From Branchiostoma floridae (lineage: Eukaryota; Chordata; Leptocardii; Amphioxiformes; Branchiostomatidae): 64,000 bases of DNA. Location of the stretch: positions 20,633,395-20,697,394 of the forward strand of contig NC_049988.1 of NCBI RefSeq assembly GCF_000003815.2. Direction: 5' to 3'. The notes under the pieces were generated by a model. The model saw only the letters and a program-made list of their open reading frames with translations. It had not been told where the DNA came from and made no database searches. Positions 63,013 to 64,000 of the stretch are shown piece after piece; position 1 is the stretch's first letter; the number at the start of each line of letters is the position of its first letter. A program made the translations under genes and the position numbers.

Positions 63013-64000
63013 CAGTTATGTACAACCCCGGGGCGTTTAATATATGCACCTACCAAATCAAGCATTTTTTGTTCGACTTTGGCCATTTTTTAGTTTGTAA
63101 TAATACGTCTAAACTAGTCGTTCCTACCTTGGTTGTGAGTGGAATGACCCATTGGGGAGGGACTCATTTCAATCTTTGAACTCAGTTTGAACTCTTTCAT
63201 CGAAAATGCTAGAGTTAAACTCACATCTCTAGATCTCTTCAAGCTAATAGATAAATATGACTATGTAGGAAAGGTTTAAAATACTGGCAAGACAGCTCTA
63301 TCAGAGCTCTTTGTCTATCACGATTTAAGTATCGGTACGAAGGCCTTGAACCCTGTGTACACGTACACTTGTTCGGTGCACTATGACCTTTAGTATCAGT
63401 CAACATGGCAGGCATTGTTATTGGACAAGGCCATGACAGCACTGCCCTTGGGCAATTTGACGTTCGAGAAAACTCGCAATCAGTATCAAGCCAGCAGATA
63501 TGCATGGCTCTGGCTCAGAGAAAAAGCATAGTGTTTGGCTTTAGAGAGCCCCTGCCAAGTTCACTCCGCGGCACAAGGGCTGAGGCACCATGTGAACGGT
63601 CTGTCTGGGGTGCCATCCCGGATGATTCCGCAAGGGGCGCAATCGCACTCACACTACCCGTGGGCAATGGGGCGTTCGGGAAAACTCACAAACAGTATTC
63701 TGCCAGCAGATATGCATGGGAAGAAAAGTTTTCGTGAAGATATGCAGTCAGTCAAATACTCCAAAGAAATTATTCCACTCCCGCATTTGTTATGCAAATT
63801 AATCTCTCATTCTATAATTGCTAACTATATATAGATGTTCCACCTCCCATATGTTAGACCTAACCAACTTCTCATTAATTTTTCTGAAAAGCTATCTGCA
63901 ACCAAAAATTCCAGACCATAGTATGCCAAGGAAGTACTGCGGCAGTACCAAGGTCACACACCAGGGGATCTTGACCTTGATATTTCTCTTCCCTATATAC
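63013..64000. repeat. Second copy of the ~990-bp direct repeat
   Basis: It is essentially identical to 60723-61710 at an offset of 2290 bases, running to the window end. It is either a very recent duplication or the same locus placed twice in the assembly. Confidence 0.9.

Overview
This window looks like a cephalochordate (amphioxus, Branchiostoma-type) draft genome. That is an inference from intron-rich genes with vertebrate-like orthologues, GT-AG introns, very dense short inverted-repeat DNA elements and simple repeats, and scaffold gaps (runs of N at 7309, 41738, 45465, 47015, 60136 and 62532). No prokaryotic, CRISPR or tRNA/rRNA features were seen.

Layout. (1) Position 1-30 is the first ten codons of a minus-strand BTB-Kelch gene running off the left edge. 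(2) Position 936-15132 holds two unrelated plus-strand SAM methyltransferase genes: an NNMT/INMT/PNMT-family gene of six exons (264 aa) whose terminal coding segment is repeated in a 373-bp tandem array, and a METTL27 (WBSCR27)-like gene of five exons (216 aa). (3) Position 16131-22030 is a nine-exon PBLD (phenazine-biosynthesis-like domain) gene with an unusual 9-residue-repeat N-terminal extension and tandemly repeated exon edges on both sides of its last intron. (4) Position 25012-41463 is a head-to-tail minus-strand cluster of four five-exon BTB-BACK-Kelch genes (A to D from left to right), plus one Kelch-exon relic; gene C carries a frameshift and has lost its usual stop. (5) Position 45871-46138 is one RGS22-like first exon without recognisable partners. 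(6) Position 48259-49884 is a two-coding-exon ASB8 gene (287 aa, minus), with a probable upstream non-coding exon near 52250. (7) Position 55036-56862 is a roughly 61-bp minisatellite that switches orientation midway. (8) Position 57690-64000 holds two gap-truncated hotdog thioesterase-like genes (minus), a C-terminal relic of the same family (plus), and a near-identical ~990-bp repeat upstream of both genes.

The genes do not form an obvious pathway; this is a eukaryotic neighbourhood shaped by local tandem duplication. The recurrent theme is short tandem duplication that includes exon-intron boundaries (NNMT-like last exon, METTL27-like exon 2 donor, PBLD exon 8 donor, PBLD exon 9 acceptor), so several genes carry multiple copies of a splice site. 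Intervening DNA is mostly small non-autonomous transposon-like foldback elements, several present in two to four copies within the window.

All exon models were read by eye from reading frames, GT-AG sites, phase continuity and family similarity; none was checked against transcripts.
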